Assembly: GCA_041488295.1 (NCBI GenBank)
Contig: JBGPOZ010000012.1
Location: 1 to 41,053 of the forward strand
Origin: URHD0088 sp041488295
GTDB lineage: Bacteria > Pseudomonadota > Alphaproteobacteria > ATCC43930 > CGMCC-115725
Length of the DNA: 41,053 bases
Direction of reading: 5' to 3'
Part shown: in pieces, positions 33,545 through 41,053 of the stretch
Numbering within the stretch: the first letter of the stretch is position 1
Layout: every line of letters begins with the position of its first letter
The notes under the pieces: generated by a model
Databases searched by the model: none
Told to the model about the DNA's origin: nothing
What the model saw: the letters and a program-made list of their open reading frames with translations, nothing else
Position numbers and translations under genes: made by a program

Positions 33545-35419
33545 ATGCTGCAAGCCATCCGCTCGAAAGCCGGCTCACTCATCGTCAAGATCCTGTTCGC
33601 CCTTCTCATCATCAGCTTCGGCGTTTGGGGCATCGCCGACGTATTCCGCCAGCGCACCGCGGCGGAAACGACCGTTGCCAATGTCGGCGGCATCAAAATC
33701 CAAGCCGACGAATTGCAGGTGGGCGTCAATCGTCAGATGGAGAATCTGCGCCGGCTCTACGGCAGCTTCACGATCGAACAGGCAAAGCAGCTCGGCATTA
33801 TCGACGGCGTGCTCAACAATCTCATTGGGAGCGACCTCTTCATGCTCGAGGAACGTCGGCTCCAGGTGATGGTCGACGATCAGGTCGTCAGGGATGCGAT
33901 CGTCGCCAATCCGAATTTCCACAACAGCGCCGGCACGTTCGATCCCAATCTCTTCAAGTTCGTTCTCAGCAACAACCAACTCTCCGAGGCGCGCTACGTC
34001 TCCCTGGTGCGCCAGGACACCGAGCGCGCCATGCTGACGAGCGCGGTGGCAAGCGGGGCGGCGGCACCGCGGGCGTTGGTCGACCCGCTCTTCCGCCGAC
34101 AGGATGAAAAGCGTATCGCCGATACCGTCCTCGTGCCCCTCGACAAGATGACTGACCTCGGGGAGCCGAGCGAAGCCGACCTGCAGGATGGCTACGACAA
34201 GCACCGGGCGTCCTTCCGGACCCCTGAATATCGTGGTTTGACGGCACTGGTGCTTCGCCCGGACGATCTCGTCGGCGACATCGAGGTGCCCGAGGACAAG
34301 CTTCGCAAGGAGTACGATGCGCGCCTGGGTGAATTCCAGACCCCGGACCGGCGCGAGATCGAGCAGATCCTCGTCCCCGACAAGGCGAAGGCTGAGGATG
34401 CCATGGCCCAGCTCGCCGCCGGCAAGGACTTCGTTGAGGTTGCGAAAGACGTCGCCGATCAGGATGAAAGCGCCGTCAAATTCGGCTGGATCGAGCGGAA
34501 GGACATGCCGCCGGTGCTCGGCGACGCCGCCTTTGCCCTCGCCAAGAACGAGACGAGCAAGCCGGTGGAAGACGGGCTCGGCTGGCACATCCTGCGCGTA
34601 ACCGGCATCGACGCCGGCGGCACCAAGAGCTTTGAAGAAGTGCGCAATCAGCTCAAGACCGACGTCGCGCGGGACATGGCGGCGGACGAGCTCTTCAAGG
34701 AGCACAACGACATCGAGGACGCCCTCGCCGGCGGCGCGACGCTCGATCGGATCGCCGAGAAATTCAAGATGAAGCTGACGAAAGTCGAGGCAATCGATCC
34801 AGACGGCAATATGCCGAACGGCGAGCGAGGTCCGCTCACCGACGGCGATATTCTGCATACCGCCTTCAACACTGAGAGCGGCCAGACGACACGGCTCACC
34901 GAGACGAAGGACAATGGATATTTCCTTCTGCGCGTCGACAGCATCACGCCCTCGGCCGAGAAACCGTTGAGCGAGGTCAAGGGTCAAGTCAAGGACATAT
35001 GGCTCGCCGAGAAACGCAGCGCCGCCGCCGCCGCCGCCGCGAAGGACATCGCCGCCGCGGTCGCCGCCGGCAAGAGCCTCGTCGAAGTCGCCGGCGAGAA
35101 GCAGCTTCCGGTGTCGACCTCGCCGCCGGTGCAACGGAGCGCCGGCGGGCAGTCAAGCCTCCTTGCCTCGCTCGTCGCCCGCATCTTCGAACTGAAACCC
35201 GGCGAGACCGGAATTTCCGAAGGGCCCAACGGTTGGTACGTGGCGCAGCTCAAGAGCATCGAGGTGCCCGATCCCGCCGCGGCAAAGACCGCGGTCGATC
35301 AGCTATCCGACCAGCTCACCCAAGGCATCCAGAGCGACCTGCTCACCGAGTTCGACAAGGCGCTGCGCGGTCGGTATCGCGTTGAGATCCGCCAGGACGA
35401 GATCGACCGAGCGTTCTAG
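33545..35419 (+). CDS. ppiD: Membrane-anchored periplasmic peptidyl-prolyl isomerase, PpiD family
   Basis: PpiD is a SurA-like chaperone anchored in the inner membrane near the Sec channel. The 624 residues start with a short cytoplasmic end and one membrane segment (about 13-30, IVKILFALLIISFGVWGIAD). A SurA-like N-domain (about 45-180) follows, then a parvulin-like domain (about 270-365, EQILVPDKAKAEDAMAQLAA to WHILRVTGI) and a C-terminal chaperone region. The FGWIERKDMPPVLGDAAFAL stretch is the expected parvulin loop. Catalytic residues cannot be judged without alignment, and many PpiD parvulin domains are inactive. Its position between tpiA and trpE is conserved in alphaproteobacteria. 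The only upstream gap is the 305-base region with a good promoter. Confidence 0.93.
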   Translation: MLQAIRSKAGSLIVKILFALLIISFGVWGIADVFRQRTAAETTVANVGGIKIQADELQVGVNRQMENLRRLYGSFTIEQAKQLGIIDGVLNNLIGSDLFMLEERRLQVMVDDQVVRDAIVANPNFHNSAGTFDPNLFKFVLSNNQLSEARYVSLVRQDTERAMLTSAVASGAAAPRALVDPLFRRQDEKRIADTVLVPLDKMTDLGEPSEADLQDGYDKHRASFRTPEYRGLTALVLRPDDLVGDIEVPEDKLRKEYDARLGEFQTPDRREIEQILVPDKAKAEDAMAQLAAGKDFVEVAKDVADQDESAVKFGWIERKDMPPVLGDAAFALAKNETSKPVEDGLGWHILRVTGIDAGGTKSFEEVRNQLKTDVARDMAADELFKEHNDIEDALAGGATLDRIAEKFKMKLTKVEAIDPDGNMPNGERGPLTDGDILHTAFNTESGQTTRLTETKDNGYFLLRVDSITPSAEKPLSEVKGQVKDIWLAEKRSAAAAAAAKDIAAAVAAGKSLVEVAGEKQLPVSTSPPVQRSAGGQSSLLASLVARIFELKPGETGISEGPNGWYVAQLKSIEVPDPAAAKTAVDQLSDQLTQGIQSDLLTEFDKALRGRYRVEIRQDEIDRAF

Positions 35420-35432
35420 CCGATCGCGCGCA

Positions 35433-36938
35433 ATGCAAGTCACCCCAGATTTCGCCGCCTTCGCCCGACTGTACGATACAGCTCGCCCGGTGCTGGTCTG
35501 GACCAGCCTCGTCGCCGATCTCGAGACCCCGGTCTCGGCGATGCTCAAATTGGCGGACGGGCGACCCAATAGTTTCCTGTTCGAATCCGTCGAAGGCGGC
35601 GCCACTCGGGGCCGCTATTCCTTCATCGGTCTCAAGCCCGACATCATCTGGCGCTGCTTTCGCGATCGCGCCGAAATCAACAGGCAGGCGCGCGCCGAGC
35701 CCGACGCCTTCACCCCGGCTGAAGGCAGCGCCATGGCGTCGCTGCGTCGTCTCATCGCGGAATGCCGCGTCGACACGCCACCCGAGCTCCCACCGATGGC
35801 GTCCGGCCTCTTCGGCTATATGGGCTACAGCATGGTCGGGCTCATCGAAAAGCTGCCCGATACCAAGCCCGACACGCTCGGCATTCCCGACGGCGTCTTT
35901 TTGCGTCCGACCGTCATCTGCATCTTCGACAACATCGCCGATCGCGTCAGCGTCGTGACGCCGATCTGGCCCAATGCCGCTTTCAGCGCGAAAGCTGCCT
36001 ACGATCTCGCCCGTGAACGCCTCGCCGACACGATCAGCGATTTCGAGCGCAATTTGCCGCATCGTCGCGAAACCGCCGAGGTCATGCGCGAATTGCCCGC
36101 CCCGGTCCCGAACATGACACGCGAACAGTGCTTTGCGATGGTCGAGACGGCGAAAGAGTACATTCGCGCCGGCGAGATCTTCCAGGTCGTGCCGTCGATG
36201 CGGTTTGCCTTGCCCTTCCGCTTGCCGCCCTTCGCGCTCTATCGCGCGTTGCGCCGGCTCAATCCTTCGCCTTTCCTGTTCTTTCTCGATTTCGGCAGCT
36301 TTTCGGTGGTGGGATCGAGCCCGGAAATCCTCGTTCGCCTGCGCGGCGGCACCGTCACGATCCGGCCGCTCGCCGGAACGCGGCGGCGCGGCGCTACGCC
36401 CGAGGAAGATCGACGATTGGCCGAAGAGCTTCTCGCCGACCCCAAGGAATGCGCCGAGCACCTCATGCTGCTCGATCTCGCGCGCAACGATGTCGGCCGC
36501 GTCGCCCGGATCGGTACGGTGCGCGTCACCGAGAAAATGGTGATCGAGCGCTACAGCCACGTCATGCATATCTGCTCGCATGTCGAGGGCGAGATCGACC
36601 CACGCTACGACGCGATGGACGCCCTCGCCGCGGGCTTCCCGGCCGGGACATTGTCGGGCGCCCCGAAAGTGCGGGCGATGGAAATCATTGACGAACTGGA
36701 GCCGGAGCGCCGCAACCTCTACGGCGGCGCCGCCGGTTACTTCGCCGGCGACGGCAGCATGGACAATTGCATCGTGCTGCGCACCGCGATCGTGAAGGAC
36801 GGGCAAATGATCGTGCAGGCGGGATGCGGCGTCGTCGCCGATAGCGATCCCGCGACCGAGTATCAGGAAATTCTCGACAAGTCGCGCGCGCTTTTCCGCG
36901 CCGCCGAGGAAGCCGTCCGCTTCGCCGCCGGTCGCTGA
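35433..36938 (+). CDS. trpE: Anthranilate synthase component I
   Basis: TrpE converts chorismate and ammonia to anthranilate with TrpG. The 501 residues include the tryptophan-feedback motif region NSFLFESVEGGATRGRYSFI, the chorismate-binding core PLAGTRRRGATPEED, DLARNDVGRVARIGTVRVTE, HVMHICSHVEGEI and FPAGTLSGAPKVRAMEIIDE. I chose ATG 35433, which gives MQVTPDFAAF; an open extension to 35382 overlaps ppiD. It is not fused to trpG, unlike the trpEG fusion of Sinorhizobium and Brucella. I see no leader peptide with Trp codons upstream, so attenuation is not evident. The 3' end overlaps the opposite-strand regulator by 76 bases. Confidence 0.97.
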   Translation: MQVTPDFAAFARLYDTARPVLVWTSLVADLETPVSAMLKLADGRPNSFLFESVEGGATRGRYSFIGLKPDIIWRCFRDRAEINRQARAEPDAFTPAEGSAMASLRRLIAECRVDTPPELPPMASGLFGYMGYSMVGLIEKLPDTKPDTLGIPDGVFLRPTVICIFDNIADRVSVVTPIWPNAAFSAKAAYDLARERLADTISDFERNLPHRRETAEVMRELPAPVPNMTREQCFAMVETAKEYIRAGEIFQVVPSMRFALPFRLPPFALYRALRRLNPSPFLFFLDFGSFSVVGSSPEILVRLRGGTVTIRPLAGTRRRGATPEEDRRLAEELLADPKECAEHLMLLDLARNDVGRVARIGTVRVTEKMVIERYSHVMHICSHVEGEIDPRYDAMDALAAGFPAGTLSGAPKVRAMEIIDELEPERRNLYGGAAGYFAGDGSMDNCIVLRTAIVKDGQMIVQAGCGVVADSDPATEYQEILDKSRALFRAAEEAVRFAAGR

Positions 36939-37342
36939 GCCGGTATATCACGGGTCGCGGTCTCCAGATCATCGATGATCGGGCAATCGGGCCGGCCGTC
37001 GCCGTGGCAGCACTCGACGAGATGACGGAGCGTGGCACGGATTGCTCGCAACTCCTCGAGTTTTCCTTCGATCTCCGCGAGGTGCGCCGCGGCAAGCGCA
37101 CGGACATCGGCGCTCGAGCGGCGACGATCGCGCCACAGCGCGAGCAAATTCGCAACCTCCTTGATCGCGAAGCCGAGACCTCGCGCCCGCTGGACGAAGC
37201 GCAAGGTTGCAAGATCGCGCTCGCCGTAGACCCGGTAATTGCCATCCGACCGTGCCGGCCGATCGAGCAAACCGATGCTCTCGTAGTAGCGGATGGTCTT
37301 TGCCGGCACGCCGGTGCGCCGTGCAAGCGCGCCGATATTCAT
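36863..37342 (-). CDS. MerR-family copper-sensing regulator (CueR/HmrR type)
   Basis: CueR/HmrR activates copper-export genes in response to Cu(I), Ag(I) or Au(I). The 159 residues have a winged-helix start (MNIGALARRTGVPAKTIRYYESIGLL), a dimerisation coiled coil (about 78-110) and a metal loop CCHGDGRPDCPII. Counting from this start, the ligands fall at Cys112 and Cys120 and Ser77 is present, exactly the E. coli CueR numbering, which supports both the function and the start. Earlier in-frame ATGs at 37351 and 37399 exist. A dyad at 37409-37428 would put the RNA start downstream of 37399. The C-terminal 30 residues after the loop are longer than in E. coli and Ala/Arg/Ser-rich. No copper ATPase or chaperone gene is adjacent. 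The gene sits between trpE and trpG on the opposite strand. Confidence 0.9.
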   Translation of the reverse strand: MNIGALARRTGVPAKTIRYYESIGLLDRPARSDGNYRVYGERDLATLRFVQRARGLGFAIKEVANLLALWRDRRRSSADVRALAAAHLAEIEGKLEELRAIRATLRHLVECCHGDGRPDCPIIDDLETATRDIPAQRPAAKRTASSAARKSARDLSRIS

Positions 37343-37408
37343 GACCGCCATCGGTTCAAGTGCAGCGCGTTGGCGACGATTTTGCGTGATGACCACCATG
37401 CTTTCAGA

Positions 37409-37428
37409 CCTTACAGTTGACTGTCAGG
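37409..37428. promoter_or_regulatory. MerR-type operator dyad upstream of the copper regulator
   Basis: CCTTACAGT-TG-ACTGTCAGG pairs at 8 of 9 positions around a 2-base centre. The length and CCTT...AGG ends resemble CueR/HmrR operators, which lie in a 19-20-base promoter spacer. Flanking -35 and -10 boxes are poor in both directions. It lies 66 bases before the regulator's likely ATG, so autoregulation is the simplest reading. Confidence 0.6.
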
Positions 37429-37474
37429 GCTCTAGATAAGGTTTCTCTCCGCTGGAAGGTCAAGAGACGCCGCA

Positions 37475-37503
37475 TTCCGCTGACGCATGCGACCTGATAT
37501 AAC
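37475..37503 (+). promoter_or_regulatory. Possible promoter for trpG-trpD-trpC
   Basis: TTCCGC and TATAAC are separated by 17 bases, 50 bases before the trpG start. The -10 box is good and the -35 weak. A separate promoter would be needed here because the intervening regulator interrupts the trpE transcript only if termination occurs before it. No terminator is visible. Confidence 0.35.
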
Positions 37504-37552
37504 GATGACGACCTCCCGCCGAGGTTCGGCGATCACAGGGCAAGTCTTTGAA

Positions 37553-38137
37553 ATGTTTCTGCTCATCGACAATTATGACAGCTTCACTTACAACCTCTGG
37601 CACTACCTCGGAGAGCTTGGGGCGGAGGTGGCTGTCAGGCGCAACGATGTGCTGACGGTCGATGAAGCGCTCGGCATGAATCCGCAAGGCATCGTCATCT
37701 CGCCGGGCCCGAGCGATCCGGACCGCGCCGGCATTTGCCTCGAGCTCATTCGCCGGGCAGGCGCGATCCCGATCCTCGGTGTTTGTCTCGGGCACCAGGC
37801 GATCGGTCAAGTATTCGGTGGCCGCGTCATCCGCGCGCCGCAACCGATGCACGGCAAGGTCAGCCGCATTCGCCACGGCGGCACTGGACTCTTCGCCGGC
37901 CTTCCCGATCCCCTTGCGGCGACGCGCTACCATTCGCTGCTCGTCGAGCGCCACAGCCTGCCGAACACCCTGACGATCACTGCCGAGACCGAGGACGGCC
38001 TCATCATGGGCGTCGAGCATCACGAACGGCCGGTTCATGGCGTGCAATTCCATCCCGAGAGCATCGCTTCGGTCGGCGGCCATGAGCTGCTCGGCAACTT
38101 CCTCCGCCTTGCCACGCGTCAGAGCGTCGCCGCATGA
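37553..38137 (+). CDS. trpG: Anthranilate synthase component II (glutamine amidotransferase)
   Basis: TrpG supplies ammonia from glutamine to TrpE. Members can also serve PabB in folate synthesis. The 194 residues show LLIDNYDSFTYNLWHYL, VISPGPSDPDRAGI, the catalytic Cys78 in LGVCLGHQAIGQVFGG, and VHGVQFHPESIAS with the His and Glu. I chose ATG 37553; an open extension to 37487 contains unconserved residues. It overlaps trpD at an ATGA. The 210 bases between the regulator start and trpG hold the copper-type operator and a possible promoter. Confidence 0.97.
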   Translation: MFLLIDNYDSFTYNLWHYLGELGAEVAVRRNDVLTVDEALGMNPQGIVISPGPSDPDRAGICLELIRRAGAIPILGVCLGHQAIGQVFGGRVIRAPQPMHGKVSRIRHGGTGLFAGLPDPLAATRYHSLLVERHSLPNTLTITAETEDGLIMGVEHHERPVHGVQFHPESIASVGGHELLGNFLRLATRQSVAA

Positions 38138-39168
38138 GCTCGGACATGGGCGATCTGAAGGCGCTCCTGGGTCGCGTCGCGGCCGGCGAGCGGCTGAGCG
38201 AGGGCGATGCCGAGACGGCTTTCGCCGTCATGATGTCGGGCAATGCCACGCCCTCGCAGATGGGCGCCTTCCTCATGGGTCTGCGCGTCCGCGGCGAGAC
38301 GGTCGAGGAGATCACCGGCGCCGCCCGCGCGATGCGCGCCAAGGCGCTGCGCATCGAAGCGCCGCCGGGCGCGATCGATACCTGCGGCACGGGCGGTGAT
38401 GGCTCCGGCACCTTCAATATCTCGACGGCGACCGCGCTCGTCCTCGCCGGCGCGGGTGTTCCGGTCGCCAAACATGGGAACCGGAACCTCTCCTCGCATT
38501 GCGGCTCGGCCGACGTGCTGGCGGCGCTCGGCGTCAACATCGACGCCGACATGGCGCTGGTGAAGCGCAGCCTGTGGGAAGCCGGCATCGGCTTTCTCAT
38601 GGCGCCGCGGCATCACAGCGCGATGCGGCATGTCGGACCGACACGGGTCGAGCTCGGCACCAGGACGATCTTCAACCTCCTGGGGCCGCTGTCCAATCCA
38701 GCCGGCGCCACGCGCCAGCTCGTCGGCGTCTTCGCGCAGCAATGGGTGCGACCGATGGCCGAGGTGCTGGGCAAGCTGGGTAGCGAGCGCGCCTGGGTCG
38801 TGCATGGGTCGGGGCTCGACGAGCTGACGACGACCGGGGTCTCGCAGATCGCTGAATTGCGGGACGGCGCCGTGCGCACCTTCGAATTGGCACCCGAAGA
38901 ATTCGGCTTGCGCCGTGCAAGCCTCGCCGATCTGAAAGGAGGCGATGCCGCAGCGAATGCCGAGACGATGCGGGCGCTTCTTGCAGGTGCCGGCGGCCCG
39001 ATCCGCGACATCGTGATCTTCAGCAGCGGCGCCGCCCTCCTCATCGCCGGAAAGGCCCCTGATGTACGCGAAGGCATGGCGCGCGCGGCACAGGCGATCG
39101 ACGATGGCAGCGCACGCGCCGCTCTCGAAAAGCTCGTCGACATCACCAACGGGCGCGATGGCGGATGA
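38134..39168 (+). CDS. trpD: Anthranilate phosphoribosyltransferase
   Basis: TrpD joins anthranilate to phosphoribosyl pyrophosphate. The 344 residues include the PRPP-binding loop DTCGTGGDGSGTFNIS, the conserved KHGNRNLSS and SAD region, RHVGPTRVELGTRTIFNLLGPLSNPA (written here in two parts: RHVGPTRVELGTRTIF and NLLGPLSNPA) and VHGSGLDEL. The motifs and length are standard. The start overlaps the trpG stop and the stop overlaps the trpC start, both as ATGA, so the three genes are translationally coupled. Confidence 0.98.
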   Translation: MSSDMGDLKALLGRVAAGERLSEGDAETAFAVMMSGNATPSQMGAFLMGLRVRGETVEEITGAARAMRAKALRIEAPPGAIDTCGTGGDGSGTFNISTATALVLAGAGVPVAKHGNRNLSSHCGSADVLAALGVNIDADMALVKRSLWEAGIGFLMAPRHHSAMRHVGPTRVELGTRTIFNLLGPLSNPAGATRQLVGVFAQQWVRPMAEVLGKLGSERAWVVHGSGLDELTTTGVSQIAELRDGAVRTFELAPEEFGLRRASLADLKGGDAAANAETMRALLAGAGGPIRDIVIFSSGAALLIAGKAPDVREGMARAAQAIDDGSARAALEKLVDITNGRDGG

Positions 39169-39952
39169 GCGATGTCCTGGAGCGGATTTGCGCCGGCAAA
39201 CGTGACGAGGTGGCACGCGCGAAGGCGAGCCTTGGCTTTGCCGACATCGAGCGCGCCGCCCGCTCGGCACTGCCGCCGCGCGGCTTTCTTGCAGCCCTCA
39301 AATTCGCGGTCGCGGCCGGACGCTACGGCCTCATCGCCGAGATCAAGCGCTCCTCGCCGAGCAAGGGCTTGATCCGAGCCGATTTCGATCCCGAGGCCTT
39401 GGCGCGGGCTTACGCCGCGGGAGGCGCCACCTGCTTGTCCGTGCTGACCGATGAGCCGCATTTCTCCGGCCGAGCGGAATATCTCGTCGCGGCGCGGGCC
39501 GCTTGCGCATTGCCGGTGCTGCGCAAGGATTTCATGCTCGACCCCTACCAGATCTTCGAGAGCCGCGCACTCGGCGCCGATTGCGTCCTGCTCATCATGG
39601 CGGCGCTCGATGATGGCGCCGCAGCCGCGCTCGAGGCCTCCGCCTTGGAACTCGGCATGGATGTGCTGATCGAGGTCCATGACCGAGCCGAACTCGAGCG
39701 CGCGCTGCGCCTCCGTTCGCCGCTGCTCGGCATCAACAATCGCAATCTGAAGAATTTGTCGGTCGATCTTGCGACCACCGAGACGCTTGCGGCGATGGTG
39801 CCAGCCGACCGCGTTCTCGTCAGCGAGAGCGGGATTCACAAGCCGGATGATCTGAAGCGCCTGGGACGCGCCGGCGCAAATTGCTTCCTCGTCGGCGAGT
39901 CGTTGATGCGGCAGGAGGATGTCGCGGCGGCAACGCGCGCGCTGCTCGCGTC

Positions 39953-39956
<4 letters not shown>
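39165..39956 (+). CDS. trpC: Indole-3-glycerol phosphate synthase
   Basis: TrpC cyclises carboxyphenylamino-deoxyribulose phosphate to indoleglycerol phosphate. The 263 residues form a TIM barrel with the family signatures IAEIKRSSPSKGLIRADFDP (catalytic Lys), VLRKDFMLDPYQI, GINNRNLKNLSVDL and VSESGI at the phosphate-binding end. There is no fused TrpF domain. Both ends overlap neighbours by four bases. TrpF, TrpB and TrpA are not in the window and in alphaproteobacteria usually form a separate cluster. Confidence 0.98.
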
Positions 39957-40428
<472 letters not shown>

Positions 40429-40432
<4 letters not shown>

Positions 40433-41053
40433 TTTCGGTTGAAGAAGCGCTGGCGCGACTCCTCGAGCCGCTCACGTCGCTCGCGGCGGAGCAAGTATCG
40501 CTGCCCGATGCCTTCGGTCGTGTTCTTGCCGAGGATGTCGCGGCCCGGCGCACGCAGCCGCCTTTCGCCGTCTCGGCGATGGATGGTTATGCGGCCCGAG
40601 CCGTCGATGTGGCACAGGTGCCGGTTCGTCTGAAACTCGTCGGCACGGTTCCCGCCGGCCAGGCTTTCGCCGGCACCGTCGGCGCGGGAGAAGCCGTCCG
40701 CATCTTCACCGGCGCCCCGGTGCCGCGCGGCGCCGACTGCATCGTCATCCAAGAAGATACCGATCGTCCGGCGGAGGATTCGGTCGCGGTGCGCAAAGGG
40801 GCACCCCTCGGCCACTATATCCGGCCCGCAGGGCTCGACTTTCACGAGGGCGAGATTGGCCTCGCCGCCGGGCGCCTTCTGACTGCGCGCGATATCGGCC
40901 TTGCCGCCGCGATGAACCGCCCGTGGTTGATGGTGCGCCGGCGGCCGCGCGTCGCCATCCTCGCGACGGGCGATGAGATCGCGATGCCAGGGGATCCGAT
41001 CGGCGCCAATCAGATCGTCAGCTCGAACGCGCTCGCCCTGGGTGCGCTCGTCA
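40429..41053 (+). CDS. moeA: Molybdopterin molybdenumtransferase MoeA, 3'-truncated by the window edge
   Basis: MoeA inserts molybdate into adenylated molybdopterin. The frame begins with GTG at 40429, overlapping the moaC stop as GTGA, and stays open to the last base. The 208 visible residues read ISVEEALARLLEPL, PFAVSAMDGYAARA with the conserved MDGYA, AGEAVRIFTGAPVPRGAD, IRPAGLDFHEG, and the beginning of the MoaB-like domain PRVAILATGDEIAMPGD. About half of a usual 400-residue MoeA is present. There is no sign of damage in the visible part. Confidence 0.95.

Noticed and set aside
35420..37552. Tryptophan attenuator or leader peptide before trpE or trpG
   Set aside because: I found no short frame with adjacent Trp codons and no terminator/antiterminator pair in either upstream region.

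Overview
The window is GC-rich, densely packed chromosomal DNA from an alphaproteobacterium. Four things point there: the dusB(nifR3)-ntrB-ntrC-ntrY-ntrX cluster followed by a D-amino acid transaminase and hfq-hflX; a fused ispDF gene; a pyruvate dehydrogenase E1-beta carrying its own lipoyl domain; and the order secG-tpiA-ppiD-trpE-trpG-trpD-trpC-moaC-moeA. The order or family within the class cannot be fixed. The unfused trpE and trpG argue against those rhizobia that carry a fused trpEG. I see no rRNA, tRNA, CRISPR array, insertion sequence or phage gene.

Bases 1-3918 read rightward: the 3' part of a gamma-glutamyltranspeptidase, a DctA-type dicarboxylate carrier, a decayed peptide-ABC-transporter binding-protein remnant, and mazG. 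Bases 3893-16122 read leftward and look like one long transcription unit: dusB, the two nitrogen two-component pairs NtrBC and NtrYX, a D-amino acid transaminase, a HAD phosphatase, Hfq, HflX, an inositol-monophosphatase-family enzyme and a 3-hydroxyisobutyrate-dehydrogenase-family enzyme. Many junctions are ATGA overlaps or gaps of a few bases.

Bases 16255-18390 read rightward: ispDF (isoprenoid precursors), pgpA (phosphatidylglycerol) and a CinA C-terminal-domain amidase. Bases 18401-32403 read leftward: a double VanZ-like membrane protein, a RatA/COQ10-like lipid-binding protein, lipA, then lpd, pdhC, pdhB and pdhA, a FtsB-like protein, eno, kdsA, pyrG, secG and tpiA. Enolase feeds glycolytic carbon towards the pyruvate dehydrogenase complex, and LipA makes the lipoyl cofactor needed by E1-beta and E2. 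Two palindromic intergenic repeats flank kdsA, and a pair of perfect palindromes lies upstream of pdhA.

Bases 32404-33544 are the most accessory-looking stretch: a 66-residue DUF2384-like protein, an orphan receiver protein and a gene-free region with small repeats. From 33545 to the end the strand is rightward again: ppiD, trpE, trpG, trpD, trpC, moaC and a 3'-truncated moeA. A leftward CueR/HmrR-type copper regulator is wedged between trpE and trpG.

Most of the window is ordinary core genome. I found no convincing new multi-gene system. The items most worth a second look are the repeats around kdsA, the pdhA operator pair, the stray copper regulator, the DUF2384 mini-protein and the internally deleted transporter remnant.
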